Below are positions 1-6,115 of a stretch of DNA of 6,763 nt, one piece after another. How positions within the stretch are numbered: position 1 is the first letter of the stretch; every line of letters starts with the position of its first letter. The notes beneath the pieces were generated by a model. The model made no database searches, was not told where the DNA came from, and saw nothing but the letters and a program-made list of their open reading frames with translations. Both the position numbers and the translations under genes were made by a program. The stretch is from Rhodanobacter sp. (GTDB lineage: Bacteria; Pseudomonadota; Gammaproteobacteria; Xanthomonadales; Rhodanobacteraceae): NCBI GenBank assembly GCA_026193555.1, contig JAPHUU010000088.1, positions 1 to 6,763 on the forward strand, in the 5' to 3' direction.

Positions 1-2
1 AT

Positions 3-92
3 ACCTTCACCCCGCTGGCAGGCGCCGCCTTGCTGGTGTTGCCGAGCGAGGCCGATGTGGTGAGGGCGGCGAGCGATCTGGCGGGGGGCTGA
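3..92 (+). CDS. C-terminal end of an unidentified protein (5' truncated by window edge)
   Basis: An open frame runs from the left edge to a TGA at 90-92, giving 29 residues that include LLVLPSEADVVRAASDL. Codon use is strongly GC-biased at third positions, as in the neighbouring genes, and the frame stops just before the convergent cyclase gene (24 bases between stops), which fits a real gene end. The tail has a hydrophobic beta-strand-like piece followed by an amphipathic helix. I do not recognise the family from so short a fragment and assign no function. A weak inverted repeat (CTGAG 89-93 / CTCAG 116-120) spans the gap between the two stop codons. Confidence 0.5.
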   Translation, partial: TFTPLAGAALLVLPSEADVVRAASDLAGG

Positions 93-116
93 GTCGGTGG
101 ATGTCGCCGGCGCGGC

Positions 117-1868
117 TCAGTGTTCGCTCTTGCGCTTTTCGACGACATGCAGTCGCCGTGAGCCGGGGCGATTTGGCACGGTGGCGTCGTTGTACAGCCA
201 TACCCGGTTGCGTCCCTCCAGCTTGGCGGTGTACATCGCCTGGTCGGCACGGTCTGTCAGCGATGTCACATCATCGCCATCCCGGTGCACAGCCACGCCG
301 ATGCTGATGCTCAGCCGAAGTGGGGGATCCTTGCTGATCGATATTTCCAGTCGGTGCACCCGTCGGCACAGTCGCGTTGCGACCTGCATTGCCTGCTCGA
401 CAACCGCGTTGTCAAGCAGAGCGACAAACTCCTCGCCACCGTAGCGGCCGAGCAGGTCGCCCGGTCGCAGTTCGTGCGCCAGCGCCTCGGCAACCGCGAC
501 CAGTGCGCGGTCGCCGGCATGGTGGCCGTGATTGTCGTTGAGCAGTTTGAAGTGATCCAGATCCATGAACAGCATGGCGATCGGACGCGACGGACCACTG
601 GCCAGAGCAATGCCGGTGCGTTCGCTCCAGGCGCGGCGGTTCAATACATGGGTGAGTGCGTCGTTGTCGGCCAGTTCCTGCACGCTGTCGCGGTCATGGC
701 GCAGCATCAGCGCGCGGTCGGCCAGGCCAAGGGACAGCACGATCGCCTCGAACGCGCCACCGGCCAGGCTGGCATCGTTGAGCCAATCGAGGTCAGGGAG
801 TGCACCACTGACCTGTGCGCTGGTCATGGCGGTGAGCAGCAACAAGGGCGTCCAGCCGGCGAGGAAAAACCAGGCCGGGCGTGAGCCACGGGCGGCGGCG
901 GTGATGCCGGCGACCAGCAACAGCGCGGCGCCAATCATCAGCAGCGGATTGAGCAGGAGCTGCGCTACCTCGATCAGCATCGCGACGCCGCTGCAGCGCA
1001 GCAGCACCAGTTGAATCATGCCGACGGCCAGCGCCATGATCGGCACCCGCAGCAAGGGCGCGTAGCGTGACAACTCGCAGAATCGCATCATGAACAACGA
1101 GGCGAACGCCACCGACAAGGCCACCACCGCGACGCCGACCATCGGCGCCATGCCGACCAGCCACTGCCACTCCAGCGGATGGAACAGGAAGCCGGTCTGG
1201 ATGCCCTGGATCAGCGCATAGCAGATGATGTAGCCCGCATACCAGGCATAGGTTACGTCACGCAGCATCACCGCAAAACAAAGTGCCATCAGCACCATCG
1301 CCAGCATCGACGCAAAACAGGTGGAGGCGAACACCAGCCACTGCGCGTCCTGCTTCAGGTAACCATTCCATGCCTGCAGTTCGAACCGTACCGGAGCCGC
1401 CAGTGACGTCGAGGGTTCAAACTTGAGGAGGATCGGCGCCGATCCCGCCCGGGCGGCGGCGATGCGCCAGACCAGCCGGCCATGGCCGTGCACCACGTCA
1501 CTGAAATCATCCAGCGCCATGGTCTGCTTGCCGCCGGTTCCGTACAGGCTGACTGCGCCCAGTGGTGCCGGGTAGATCGTCAATGCCCGCTCTTCGTTGT
1601 TCCATGGCGGTTCCGGCGACAGCACCACCCAGCTTCCCAGCGGGTTGCTCGAAAACCGTTGCAGCCTGGAAGGGTTGAAGCTTTTCAGACGGCCGGCGTG
1701 CTGTTCGGCCAGCACCGCTTGCGGTGTGTCATGGGCTCGAACCTCGCGCCACGCTCCATTGAGTGGACTGGCTGCATGTGCCGCGGCAAGCCACAGCACG
1801 GCCACGACAAAACCTGCCCGTGAGCGCCAGCGGCGCCACGACAATGGCATTGTGATCAACATCTGCAT
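117..1868 (-). CDS. 7TMR-DISM membrane receptor fused to GGDEF diguanylate cyclase
   Basis: A 583-residue protein expected to make cyclic di-GMP from two GTP in response to an envelope or periplasmic signal. An N-terminal signal peptide (hydrophobic core about 19-31, likely cut after HA at 31-32) leads into a periplasmic beta-rich region (about 35-175) of 7TMR-DISMED2 type. Seven hydrophobic segments follow at about 178-202, 206-228, 236-262, 272-290, 294-323, 331-350 and 367-388, the 7TMR-DISM layout. The cytoplasmic GGDEF domain (about 400-560) has DALTHVLNRR at 403-412, metal-site MDLDHFK at 435-441, the catalytic motif GGEEF at 477-481, and SIGVA at 522-526. RPGD at 468-471 lies five residues before GGEEF, the spacing of the inhibitory I-site, so catalysis and product inhibition both look intact. 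There is no EAL domain. Met1 is the longest start; Met3 and Met7 are alternatives (Met7 gives a more compact signal peptide), and none has a clear Shine-Dalgarno. The activating ligand cannot be read from sequence. Confidence 0.93.
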   Translation of the reverse strand: MQMLITMPLSWRRWRSRAGFVVAVLWLAAAHAASPLNGAWREVRAHDTPQAVLAEQHAGRLKSFNPSRLQRFSSNPLGSWVVLSPEPPWNNEERALTIYPAPLGAVSLYGTGGKQTMALDDFSDVVHGHGRLVWRIAAARAGSAPILLKFEPSTSLAAPVRFELQAWNGYLKQDAQWLVFASTCFASMLAMVLMALCFAVMLRDVTYAWYAGYIICYALIQGIQTGFLFHPLEWQWLVGMAPMVGVAVVALSVAFASLFMMRFCELSRYAPLLRVPIMALAVGMIQLVLLRCSGVAMLIEVAQLLLNPLLMIGAALLLVAGITAAARGSRPAWFFLAGWTPLLLLTAMTSAQVSGALPDLDWLNDASLAGGAFEAIVLSLGLADRALMLRHDRDSVQELADNDALTHVLNRRAWSERTGIALASGPSRPIAMLFMDLDHFKLLNDNHGHHAGDRALVAVAEALAHELRPGDLLGRYGGEEFVALLDNAVVEQAMQVATRLCRRVHRLEISISKDPPLRLSISIGVAVHRDGDDVTSLTDRADQAMYTAKLEGRNRVWLYNDATVPNRPGSRRLHVVEKRKSEH

Positions 1869-2152
1869 TCAGGTCGCACCGGTGGTGGGGGAAACTTCCC
1901 GGAATTGCGCGCGGGCGTTACAGAAATCGCTCCACTGGACAGCTCTCGCGCCGGTGGTGTTGCCCCGATCCATCGCCACACAACCGCGGCCTCCAGTCAG
2001 AGTCCTGATGAATTTCGGAGCACATCGGCAGCCCGCACCGATCCGGTTAACCTATCCGCTCTGGATTTCTCCCGCCAGAGGCAGCATAGGGCGTGCCAGC
2101 GGAAATTTCTCGTTGCCGCAGCAAGCCCGGCGGCGGCCCAGGCCGGTCAGCG

Positions 2153-2183
2153 GCGGGTTGTGCAGCGGGTTGTGCAGCGGGTT
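2153..2183. repeat. 12-bp tandem repeat, about 2.6 copies
   Basis: GCGGGTTGTGCA occurs at 2153-2164 and again, perfectly, at 2165-2176, followed by a partial copy (GCGGGTT) at 2177-2183. The unit length is a multiple of three, so it translates as short alanine/proline- or cysteine-rich repeats in all frames, which lengthens chance open frames here. Nothing suggests that it is coding. Confidence 0.85.
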
Positions 2184-2253
2184 TCGTGGCTGCCCTCGAC
2201 CTGCCTTGGATCGGCTTTGCAGTGCGTTGCCGGCTTCCATGCCCTCTTCGAAT

Positions 2254-2334
2254 CCCTGCCATATATCGCAGACAGGCCAGCAAGGCGCCCGGATCGGCAT
2301 CGGACAGAGTCTGGTTGTCGAAACCCGGCATCTT
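2254..2334 (-). pseudogene. Possible remnant of a cytochrome c C-terminus
   Basis: Reading the minus strand from 2334 to 2254 gives 27 residues containing MPGFDNQTLSDAD and ALLACLRYMA. This closely resembles the end of class I cytochromes c, where the axial-methionine loop (MPxF) is followed by LSDxxIxALxAYLR and a short tail. No CXXCH haem-attachment motif was found upstream in any minus-strand frame before 2620. The frame continues past the expected end into low-complexity sequence created by the tandem repeat. I read it as a decayed gene fragment rather than a working gene. The match is short and from memory, so chance is possible. Confidence 0.35.
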
Positions 2335-2370
2335 CGCCTGTCGCCACGCTGAACAGGATCCGGTTGCGTC

Positions 2371-2400
2371 TTGAACCTTTGGTCTGGCGGCCACACTAAT
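2371..2400 (+). promoter_or_regulatory. Candidate sigma70-type promoter for the small RNA
   Basis: TTGAAC at 2371-2376 (first four bases match TTGACA) and ACTAAT at 2395-2400 (last four match TATAAT) are separated by 18 bases. Initiation about 6-8 bases after the -10 falls near 2406-2408, immediately before the first predicted hairpin of the structured RNA. The position relative to the structured block and its terminator supports the call; the hexamers alone are only moderate. Confidence 0.5.
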
Positions 2401-2406
2401 GAGTCG

Positions 2407-2528
2407 TATCGCCGAGATGGCGACAGGAAGTGACACAGAACACCGTGGCACTGAGGGGCAGCCTTTCCTCCCCCTGGCGGCTGCCTGACAAGACCCACGA
2501 GTCCTCCCCTGGTTCGTGGGTTTTTTTT
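2407..2528 (+). ncRNA. Candidate small regulatory RNA with C-rich loops (sX13-like)
   Basis: About 120 nt of non-coding sequence folds into four successive hairpins. They are: (1) TCGCC/GGCGA at 2409-2413 and 2419-2423; (2) AGTG/CACT at 2429-2432 and 2449-2452 with inner CAC/GTG; (3) GGCAGCC/GGCTGCC at 2457-2463 and 2479-2485; and (4) the terminator hairpin. The loops of (3) and (4) both contain TCCTCCCC followed by C-rich sequence and TGG (2466-2477 and 2502-2512). Such exposed CCUCC motifs can pair with G-rich Shine-Dalgarno regions of mRNAs. In Xanthomonas the sRNA sX13 is about this size and acts through C-rich hairpin loops, so homology is plausible but untested here. No protein gene precedes the terminator on this strand, so it must end a non-coding transcript. 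The 5' end is inferred from the promoter position and may be off by several bases. Confidence 0.68.
2493..2528 (+). terminator. Intrinsic (Rho-independent) terminator of the small RNA
   Basis: ACCCACGA at 2493-2500 pairs perfectly with TCGTGGGT at 2514-2521 around a 13-base loop, and the stem runs directly into eight T residues (2521-2528). The T-run lies only on the plus-strand exit side, which fixes the orientation. The loop carries TCCTCCCC, so the terminator hairpin may also serve as a target-binding loop. Confidence 0.93.
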
Positions 2529-2617
2529 GTCCGGCGATGGTGACCGGTGCCGGTGCGTCATGCGATGGTCGGCCTCCGTATCGACTTCGCATTCGCAATG
2601 CAGGACGCACAAGCATG

Positions 2618-2623
2618 GATAAT
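2618..2623 (+). promoter_or_regulatory. Candidate -10 element for pncB
   Basis: GATAAT matches five of six bases of TATAAT and is preceded by TG. A weak TTCGCA (2592-2597) lies 20 bases upstream, longer than the ideal spacing. Initiation would be near 2630, downstream of the upstream ATG at 2626 and upstream of the ATG at 2668, which favours the latter as the translation start. Confidence 0.4.
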
Positions 2624-2667
2624 TGATGGCGTACCGTCCCGGCGCAAGCCCCCCCCTAGAGCCACTG

Positions 2668-3858
2668 ATGATCATCGACTCGCTGCTCGATACCGACCTG
2701 TACAAGTTCTCGATGATGCAGGTGGTGCTTCACCAGTACCCGGCCGCGCAGGTCGAGTACCGTTTCAAATGCCGAAATCCCGGCATCGACCTGGTGCCGT
2801 ACATCGCGGAAATTCGCACCGAGCTGGCCGCCCTGTGCCGGTTGCGTTTTACCCCGGAGGAACTGGATTACCTGCGCACCTGGCGCTTCATCAAGAGTGA
2901 CTTCATCGACTTCCTCGGGTTGTTCCAGCTCAACGAAAAATATGTCGCGATCACCCCCTCCGATGCCGGCAACGGCGAGATCGAGATCCGCATCCTGGGC
3001 CCGTGGCTGCACACGATCCTGTTCGAGGTGCCCCTGTTGGCGATCGTCAACGAGGTGTATTTCCGCAACACCAGCGCCGGGCTGGATCTGGCCGAAGGCC
3101 GTCGACGGCTGCGCTACAAGCTCGCCCTGTTGCGTGACACGCCGGGCTACGCCGGCTGCCGGATCGCCGACTACGGCAGCCGCCGGCGCTACTCGCGGGT
3201 GTGGCATGAGGAAGTGGTGACCACCCTGCGCGACGGATTGGGCGAGCAACTGGCCGGTACCAGCAACGTCTGGCTGGCGCGCAAGCTCGGCTTGACGCCA
3301 TTGGGTACGCTGGCGCACGAATACCTGCAGGCACATCAGGCGCTTGGCCCGCGACTGCGCGACTCGCAGGTCGCGGCACTGGAGGCATGGGCGAGGGAAT
3401 ATCGCGGCGATCTGGGTATCGCGTTGTCGGATGTGTACGGGCTCGACGCGTTCCTGCGCGATTTCGACATGTATTTCTGCAAGCTGTTCGATGGTACCCG
3501 GCACGACTCCGGGGATCCGTTCGTCTGGGGCGACAAGGTGCTGGCGCATTACCGCGCCAATAGGGTCGATCCGAGCAGCAAGATTCTGGTGTTCAGCGAC
3601 GGCCTCGATATTCCCAAAGTGATGAAGCTGTATGCGTATTTCCGCGGTCGCTGCGTGCTCGCCTTCGGCGTGGGCACCAACCTCACCAACGATGTCGGCC
3701 CCGAACCGCTGAACATCGTGATCAAGATGACCCGCTGCAACGGCCAGCCGGTAGCCAAGCTCAGCGACTCGCCGGGCAAGGACATGTGCGAGGACAACGC
3801 CTACCTGGCCTATCTGCGCCAGGTATTCGAGATTCCGGCGCCACCGGCAGCACACTGA
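2668..3858 (+). CDS. pncB: Nicotinate phosphoribosyltransferase
   Basis: Makes nicotinate mononucleotide from nicotinic acid and PRPP with ATP hydrolysis, the entry step of the Preiss-Handler NAD salvage route in the cytoplasm. The 396-residue product matches the usual length (E. coli PncB is 400). Visible signatures are [10 protein letters not shown] at 5-14, DYGSRRRYS at 168-176, GTSNVWLAR at 197-205, [11 protein letters not shown] with the probable autophosphorylated His at 217, the PRPP-site motif RHDSGDP at 278-284, [10 protein letters not shown] at 333-342 and KLSDSPGK at 364-371. All expected motifs are present. I chose ATG 2668 because the protein then begins [10 protein letters not shown], in line with relatives; earlier in-frame starts (TTG 2623, ATG 2626) add a proline-rich stretch and overlap a -10-like element. 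The Shine-Dalgarno is weak (TAGAG at 2657-2661). It is probably transcribed alone: the sRNA terminator lies upstream, and 71 bases separate it from the peroxidase gene. Confidence 0.95.
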   Translation: MIIDSLLDTDLYKFSMMQVVLHQYPAAQVEYRFKCRNPGIDLVPYIAEIRTELAALCRLRFTPEELDYLRTWRFIKSDFIDFLGLFQLNEKYVAITPSDAGNGEIEIRILGPWLHTILFEVPLLAIVNEVYFRNTSAGLDLAEGRRRLRYKLALLRDTPGYAGCRIADYGSRRRYSRVWHEEVVTTLRDGLGEQLAGTSNVWLARKLGLTPLGTLAHEYLQAHQALGPRLRDSQVAALEAWAREYRGDLGIALSDVYGLDAFLRDFDMYFCKLFDGTRHDSGDPFVWGDKVLAHYRANRVDPSSKILVFSDGLDIPKVMKLYAYFRGRCVLAFGVGTNLTNDVGPEPLNIVIKMTRCNGQPVAKLSDSPGKDMCEDNAYLAYLRQVFEIPAPPAAH

Positions 3859-3917
3859 ACCGGGGGTCGGTCCGCCCACGTCCGGTGATGACGTAGACTG
3901 GCCGTTGGGTTTCTTGT

Positions 3918-3923
3918 GGGGAG
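3918..3923 (+). promoter_or_regulatory. Strong ribosome binding site of the peroxidase gene
   Basis: GGGGAG lies six bases before the ATG at 3930, the clearest Shine-Dalgarno in the window, and it fixes the start. It is perfectly complementary to CTCCCC in the two loops of the candidate sRNA (2469-2474 and 2505-2509 region). A weak TAGACT at 3894-3899 could be a -10, but no -35 is evident. A 5-bp hairpin ACGTC/GACGT lies at 3878-3894. Confidence 0.7.
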
Positions 3924-3929
3924 TGCGAC

Positions 3930-4415
3930 ATGAGCAGCGTCTATGACTTCAGCGCCCGCGATATCGACGGTAGCCCGCGATCGCTTGCCGAATGGCGCGG
4001 CAGGACGCTGTTGATCGTCAATGTGGCCTCCAAGTGCGGGTTCACTCCGCAGTACCTCGGGCTGGAAACGCTGTGGCAGGACCAGCGCGACCGCGGACTG
4101 GTGGTGCTGGGCTTCCCCTGTGACCAGTTTGGCCACCAGGAGCCCGGCGACGAAGCCGAGATCAAGGCCTTCTGCAGCACCCAGTACGACGTGACGTTTC
4201 CGATGTTTGCCAAGGTCGAGGTGAATGGCAAGCATGCCGATCCGCTCTACCAGTGGTTGAAGTCCGAAGGCAAGGGCATCCTCGGCAGCGAGGCGATCAA
4301 GTGGAATTTCACCAAGTTCCTGGTCGACAAGGATGGCCAGGTGGTGAAGCGTTACGCCTCCACCGACACACCCGAGAAGATCGGCAAGGACACGCTCACC
4401 TTGCTGGGCGGCTAA
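3930..4415 (+). CDS. gpx: Glutathione peroxidase-family thiol peroxidase (Cys type)
   Basis: A 161-residue cytoplasmic peroxidase expected to reduce hydrogen peroxide and organic hydroperoxides. It has the thioredoxin-like fold of the family: NVASKCGFT at 31-39 with the peroxidatic Cys36, FPCDQFGHQEPG at 62-73 with the catalytic Gln70, and KWNFTKFLVD at 124-133 with Trp125 and Asn126, completing the Cys-Gln-Trp-Asn tetrad. A further cysteine at 82 (FCSTQYDVTFPMF) sits where bacterial and plant Cys-GPx enzymes carry the resolving cysteine. The likely reductant is therefore thioredoxin rather than glutathione, despite the family name (inference). There is no signal peptide, and the length is normal for the BtuE/Gpx group. 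It converges with dacB, with only 21 bases between stop codons and no evident terminator. It may be co-transcribed with pncB, although the 71-base spacer and its own ribosome site allow independent expression. Confidence 0.95.
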   Translation: MSSVYDFSARDIDGSPRSLAEWRGRTLLIVNVASKCGFTPQYLGLETLWQDQRDRGLVVLGFPCDQFGHQEPGDEAEIKAFCSTQYDVTFPMFAKVEVNGKHADPLYQWLKSEGKGILGSEAIKWNFTKFLVDKDGQVVKRYASTDTPEKIGKDTLTLLGG

Positions 4416-4436
4416 GCGGACAGCGCACGGTTCCGG

Positions 4437-5996
4437 TCAATCCGGGCCGCGAAAGTTCGCCAGCAGTACCGCGATCGTGTCGATGTCGCTGGTGGCGCCG
4501 GGGCCATCGGCGGGCGGCTCGTAGTCGTCGAGCATGATCGCGAATGCCAGCCGCTCGCCTGCAGCGGTGGTGACATAGCCGGCCAGGTCATGCACGTAGG
4601 TCATGCTGCCGGTCTTGGCGTGCAGATTGTTTTCCGCGACGGTGCCGCGCATGCGATGGGCCAGGGTGCCGTCTACGCCGGCGATGGGCAGTGCCTCGCG
4701 CAGTTCGGCGGCATAGGGCTGTGCTGCAAGATAGCTGAGCAGCTGGACCATCGCCCTCGGCGTGACGAGATCACTGCGCGACAGACCGGCGCCTTCGCCG
4801 ATCAGGCTGGCCGATGGCGCAATCCCGATTTGCGTCAACAGCTGCTGCAGTGCCTTGATTCCCCATCCCTCGCTGCTGGTGAAACCACTCGTCGTGGCGG
4901 ATGGTTCAAGTGCCTGCTCGCGGACCCCGACGCTCAGCAGCAGGTTCTGCAGATACAGGTTCTGTGAGCGCTTCAGGCCGCGTTGCAGGATATCCAGCAG
5001 CGCAGGCGACCAGACCTCGGCCAGCGTGTCGGTTCGCGCCAGCATGGCTGCATCGTCCTGCGGCCAGTGCAGCACCTGCAGCGTGCCGTCGATGCGGATC
5101 CGATGATCCAACAGCGCCCGACGCAACTGCCGGCCGGCGAGCAGGGCCGCATCGGGTACGGTCAGCCTGAAGTGCTGCGGTGGTGCGTTGCTCGCCATGC
5201 TGCCGAATACATGCAACGCCGTGTCGCCTGGTGCGCGATACAGGTTGATGTCGTCAGGTGTTCCGGTCCGGCTGGTGGTCAGCTGTCCGAGTACATGGGG
5301 TGTGGCATCGATCGGGGTGAAGGTCAGGCTGGCAGGAAGGCCGGCGGTGGACCCGGGAGTTGCCGTGAGCTCGACGACATTTTCCTGCACGCTGAGTGCC
5401 GAGGGTGGCGCGGCAAACCAGCTCTGCAGATCGCCGGCCTCCCAGCCCGCACCGAACGGTGGGCCGGTGAAGTAGCTGTCGTCCGCGATCAGGTTACCGT
5501 GTATCCGATGCACGCCGCGCGCCGCCAGCTGGCTTGCCAGCTGATCGGCCCAGTCGCTGCTGCTGGCGGTGCCGAGCGTGGGATCGCCCATGCCGTACAG
5601 CACCAGTGGGCCGTTCAGACGTCCGTGACGGATGGTGCTGTGGCCCAGCAGCCGGGTCGGTATCCGATAGTCCGCGCCCAGCGTGGACAGGCTCAGCGCG
5701 GCGGTGAACAACTTGGCGGTGGAGGCCGGCTGCAGCAGGCGGTCGGCATCGTGGGCGTACAGCGTGCGGCCGCTGTCCAGCGAGACCACGGCAATACCCC
5801 AGTGTGCGGCGGCGAAGCGGGGCTGGCCGATCAGGTCATCAATCTTTGCCGCCAGTTCGGCGGACGCATGCGCGCCGGTCGCCGCCGGCACCAGTGGAGC
5901 CGCGGTCAGCGGCGTGCAGGCCAGACCTGCGGCGAGCAGCAGCAACGGTGCGGCGCGACCGAGAGAGACAGATGGACGACGATTCAACAGGCTCAT
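4437..5996 (-). CDS. dacB: D-alanyl-D-alanine carboxypeptidase/endopeptidase (PBP4, peptidase S13)
   Basis: A periplasmic low-molecular-mass penicillin-binding protein that trims terminal D-Ala from peptidoglycan stem peptides and cleaves D-Ala-meso-DAP cross-links. The 519-residue product has an N-terminal signal peptide (hydrophobic core about 15-27, likely cleavage near 32-33). The three active-site motifs of the SxxK serine acyltransferases are all present: STAK at 92-95 with nucleophile Ser92, SQN at 344-346 within KRSQNLYLQNLL, and KTG at 461-463. The block GEGAGLSRSDLVTP at 400-413 matches the family's DGSGLSR-VTP region. The large insertion between the first two motifs is typical of the S13 family. 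The ATG at 5994-5996 is the only sensible N-terminal start, but its purine-rich GGAAG ends just one base before the ATG, too close for a normal Shine-Dalgarno; a TTG three codons in would have better spacing. The gene is divergent from slyD. Confidence 0.95.
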   Translation of the reverse strand: MSLLNRRPSVSLGRAAPLLLLAAGLACTPLTAAPLVPAATGAHASAELAAKIDDLIGQPRFAAAHWGIAVVSLDSGRTLYAHDADRLLQPASTAKLFTAALSLSTLGADYRIPTRLLGHSTIRHGRLNGPLVLYGMGDPTLGTASSSDWADQLASQLAARGVHRIHGNLIADDSYFTGPPFGAGWEAGDLQSWFAAPPSALSVQENVVELTATPGSTAGLPASLTFTPIDATPHVLGQLTTSRTGTPDDINLYRAPGDTALHVFGSMASNAPPQHFRLTVPDAALLAGRQLRRALLDHRIRIDGTLQVLHWPQDDAAMLARTDTLAEVWSPALLDILQRGLKRSQNLYLQNLLLSVGVREQALEPSATTSGFTSSEGWGIKALQQLLTQIGIAPSASLIGEGAGLSRSDLVTPRAMVQLLSYLAAQPYAAELREALPIAGVDGTLAHRMRGTVAENNLHAKTGSMTYVHDLAGYVTTAAGERLAFAIMLDDYEPPADGPGATSDIDTIAVLLANFRGPD

Positions 5997-6002
5997 GCTT
6001 CC

Positions 6003-6008
6003 AGTATC
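6003..6008 (-). promoter_or_regulatory. Candidate -10 element for dacB, possibly giving a leaderless mRNA
   Basis: On the minus strand GATACT (four of six matches to TATAAT) is followed by exactly six bases and then the ATG of dacB. Normal -10 spacing would put the first transcribed base at the A of the ATG. No good -35 is seen 16-18 bases upstream. The call is weak on sequence alone. Confidence 0.3.
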
Positions 6009-6051
6009 GCCAATCCGTGCCGGTGCTGCAGCCGGGACGCCATCGGCGTTC

Positions 6052-6060
6052 TGGTAAACT
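6052..6060 (+). promoter_or_regulatory. Extended -10 promoter of slyD
   Basis: TGGTAAACT fits the extended -10 pattern TGnTAnAnT, and no consensus -35 is present, as is common for extended -10 promoters. Initiation would fall near 6066-6068, leaving a leader of about 50 bases before the slyD start. It is the best promoter-like element in the dacB-slyD divergent region. Confidence 0.5.
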
Positions 6061-6115
6061 TCGCACTTCGTGTCGGCATCCGGCCGGCGGACTCACACCT
6101 ATTCGCGAGACATCC

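Larger units (their letters stand above)
1869..2370. other. Long intergenic stretch without an intact gene
   Basis: About 500 bases between the cyclase start and the sRNA promoter. Open frames exist on both strands, but none has a convincing start, domain or codon pattern. Visible structure: an inverted repeat GGGAA-AC-TTCCC at 1888-1899, just upstream of the cyclase start on the minus strand and possibly an operator; direct copies of CCGGTGGTG at 1879-1887 and 1951-1959; a 6-bp hairpin CTCTGG/CCAGAG at 2059-2080 with no T-run; the 12-bp tandem repeat at 2153-2183; and a cytochrome-c-like remnant at 2254-2334. I see no strong consensus promoter for the cyclase. The last two items are annotated separately. 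Confidence 0.6.

Noticed and set aside
20..30. Lipobox in the dacB signal peptide (cysteine at residue 27, protein coordinates)
   Set aside because: Residues before the cysteine (G-L-A) do not fit the lipoprotein consensus, with Gly at -3; ordinary signal peptidase I cleavage near residue 32-33 is more likely.
89..120. Inverted repeat CTGAG/CTCAG between the first partial gene and the cyclase as a bidirectional terminator
   Set aside because: Five base pairs around a 22-base loop with no T-run; too weak to call.
2059..2080. Hairpin CTCTGG/CCAGAG as a terminator or riboswitch piece
   Set aside because: Only six base pairs with a ten-base loop, no T-run on either strand, and no recognisable riboswitch core such as a c-di-GMP motif.
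1597..2399. Plus-strand open frames of 160-250 codons entering the gap from the cyclase gene
   Set aside because: They begin antisense to the cyclase, change composition through the 12-bp repeat and show no family resemblance; they look like high-GC chance frames.
2047..2705. Long minus-strand open frames (about 190-217 codons) across the gap upstream of pncB
   Set aside because: They run antisense through the structured sRNA and its terminator and are rich in Arg/Pro/Gln from high GC. They have no ribosome site and show no domain apart from the short cytochrome-like stretch.
2656..3879. Roughly 400-codon minus-strand frame opposite pncB
   Set aside because: The plus strand is unmistakably pncB with all family motifs; the antisense frame is a mirror effect of GC-rich third positions.
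5804..6115. In-frame upstream extension of slyD
   Set aside because: It lies antisense to the dacB 5' end and over the promoter region, and SlyD proteins start at the ATG at 6116, which has a plausible ribosome site.
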